Source: Acidimicrobiia bacterium
GTDB taxonomy: Bacteria; Actinomycetota; Acidimicrobiia; UBA5794; JAOTWH01
Direction: 5' to 3'
DNA length: 5,912 nt
Assembly: GCA_029863035.1 (NCBI GenBank)
Contig: JAOTWH010000142.1
Span: 1 to 5,912, forward strand
Shown here: one piece after another, positions 5,821 to 5,912 of the stretch
Position numbering within the stretch: the stretch's first letter is position 1
Layout: the number at the start of each line of letters is the position of its first letter
Position numbers and translations under genes: made by a program
The notes under the pieces: model-generated
Told to the model about the DNA's origin: nothing
Databases searched by the model: none
Seen by the model: only the letters and a program-made list of their open reading frames with translations

Positions 5821-5912
5821 TCAGTCGTGCTGAGGGAAGCCGAGGTTCTTACCGCGGGCTGAGGGGTCCGGCCAGCGGCTGGTGACAACCTTGCCTCGGG
5901 TGAAGAACTTGA
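5821..5912 (-). CDS. mmsA: C-terminus of CoA-acylating methylmalonate-semialdehyde dehydrogenase (cut by window edge)
   Basis: Only the last 29 codons and a TGA stop are present. The tail contains FFTRGKVVTSRW and ends in NLGFPQHD. The F-TR-K-VTSRW block and the GFPQ ending are the C-terminal signature I associate with MmsA-type aldehyde dehydrogenases, especially those of Actinobacteria. These enzymes convert methylmalonate or malonate semialdehyde with NAD+ and CoA to propionyl-CoA or acetyl-CoA, in valine, inositol, beta-alanine and pyrimidine catabolism. The next gene starts 7 bases downstream, so the two are probably in one operon. The call rests on a short fragment with no catalytic residues visible, so another close aldehyde dehydrogenase is possible. 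Frame and stop are unambiguous, and the frame is open to the window edge. Confidence 0.7.
   Translation of the reverse strand, partial: KFFTRGKVVTSRWPDPSARGKNLGFPQHD

Noticed and set aside
4863..5885. Long plus-strand open frame of 340 codons opposite the oxidoreductase gene
   Set aside because: Its translation has no recognisable motif, while the opposite strand encodes a full conserved protein. Long antisense frames are common in GC-rich DNA.
1..5912. Hidden novel system: CRISPR array, mobile element, toxin-antitoxin pair, tRNA, riboswitch or repeat array
   Set aside because: Coding genes fill nearly the whole window; the only gaps are 7, 36 and 31 bases. No direct repeats, tRNA-like cloverleaf, transposase or small toxin genes were seen on either strand.

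Overview
This window is a compact, almost gap-free stretch of chromosome in which every gene lies on the minus strand. The G+C content looks moderately high. Several features point to an actinobacterium: the SDLNVPL form of the phosphoglycerate kinase N-terminus, the RapZ P-loop with Arg in place of Lys, the GTG starts, the F420-type luciferase-like oxidoreductase, and the uvrC-rapZ-yvcK-gap-pgk gene order. A lineage outside the well-studied Streptomyces and Mycobacterium groups, perhaps Acidimicrobiia-like, would fit, but that is only a guess from sequence character.

In the direction of transcription (high to low coordinates), the window opens with the last 29 codons of a CoA-acylating methylmalonate/malonate-semialdehyde dehydrogenase (mmsA-like, 5821-5912). 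Seven bases later comes a 333-residue LLM-class flavin/F420 oxidoreductase (4812-5813). These two look like the end of a catabolic operon, possibly for pyrimidine, beta-alanine or valine breakdown. A 36-base gap (4776-4811) holds a small perfect palindrome and a TANNNT -10 box placed exactly where a leaderless uvrC message would start.

Next is a second, tightly packed operon: uvrC (2949-4775, nucleotide excision repair), rapZ (2093-2956, P-loop/RNase-adaptor family), yvcK (1128-2096, CofD-like UDP-sugar-binding regulator), then gap (98-1096) and the start of pgk (1-101). The uvrC/rapZ, rapZ/yvcK and gap/pgk junctions overlap by 8, 4 and 4 bases, which suggests translational coupling. Only gap has a clear Shine-Dalgarno sequence, in the 31-base gap after yvcK. 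The operon joins DNA repair, a regulatory pair linked in other bacteria to cell-envelope precursor and central-carbon balance, and lower glycolysis.

whiA, which usually follows yvcK in Actinobacteria and Firmicutes, is missing from its expected place. I see no RNA gene, mobile element, CRISPR array, broken gene or wholly novel system. The observations most worth checking are the missing whiA, the leaderless architecture of uvrC, and the pairing of the oxidoreductase with mmsA.
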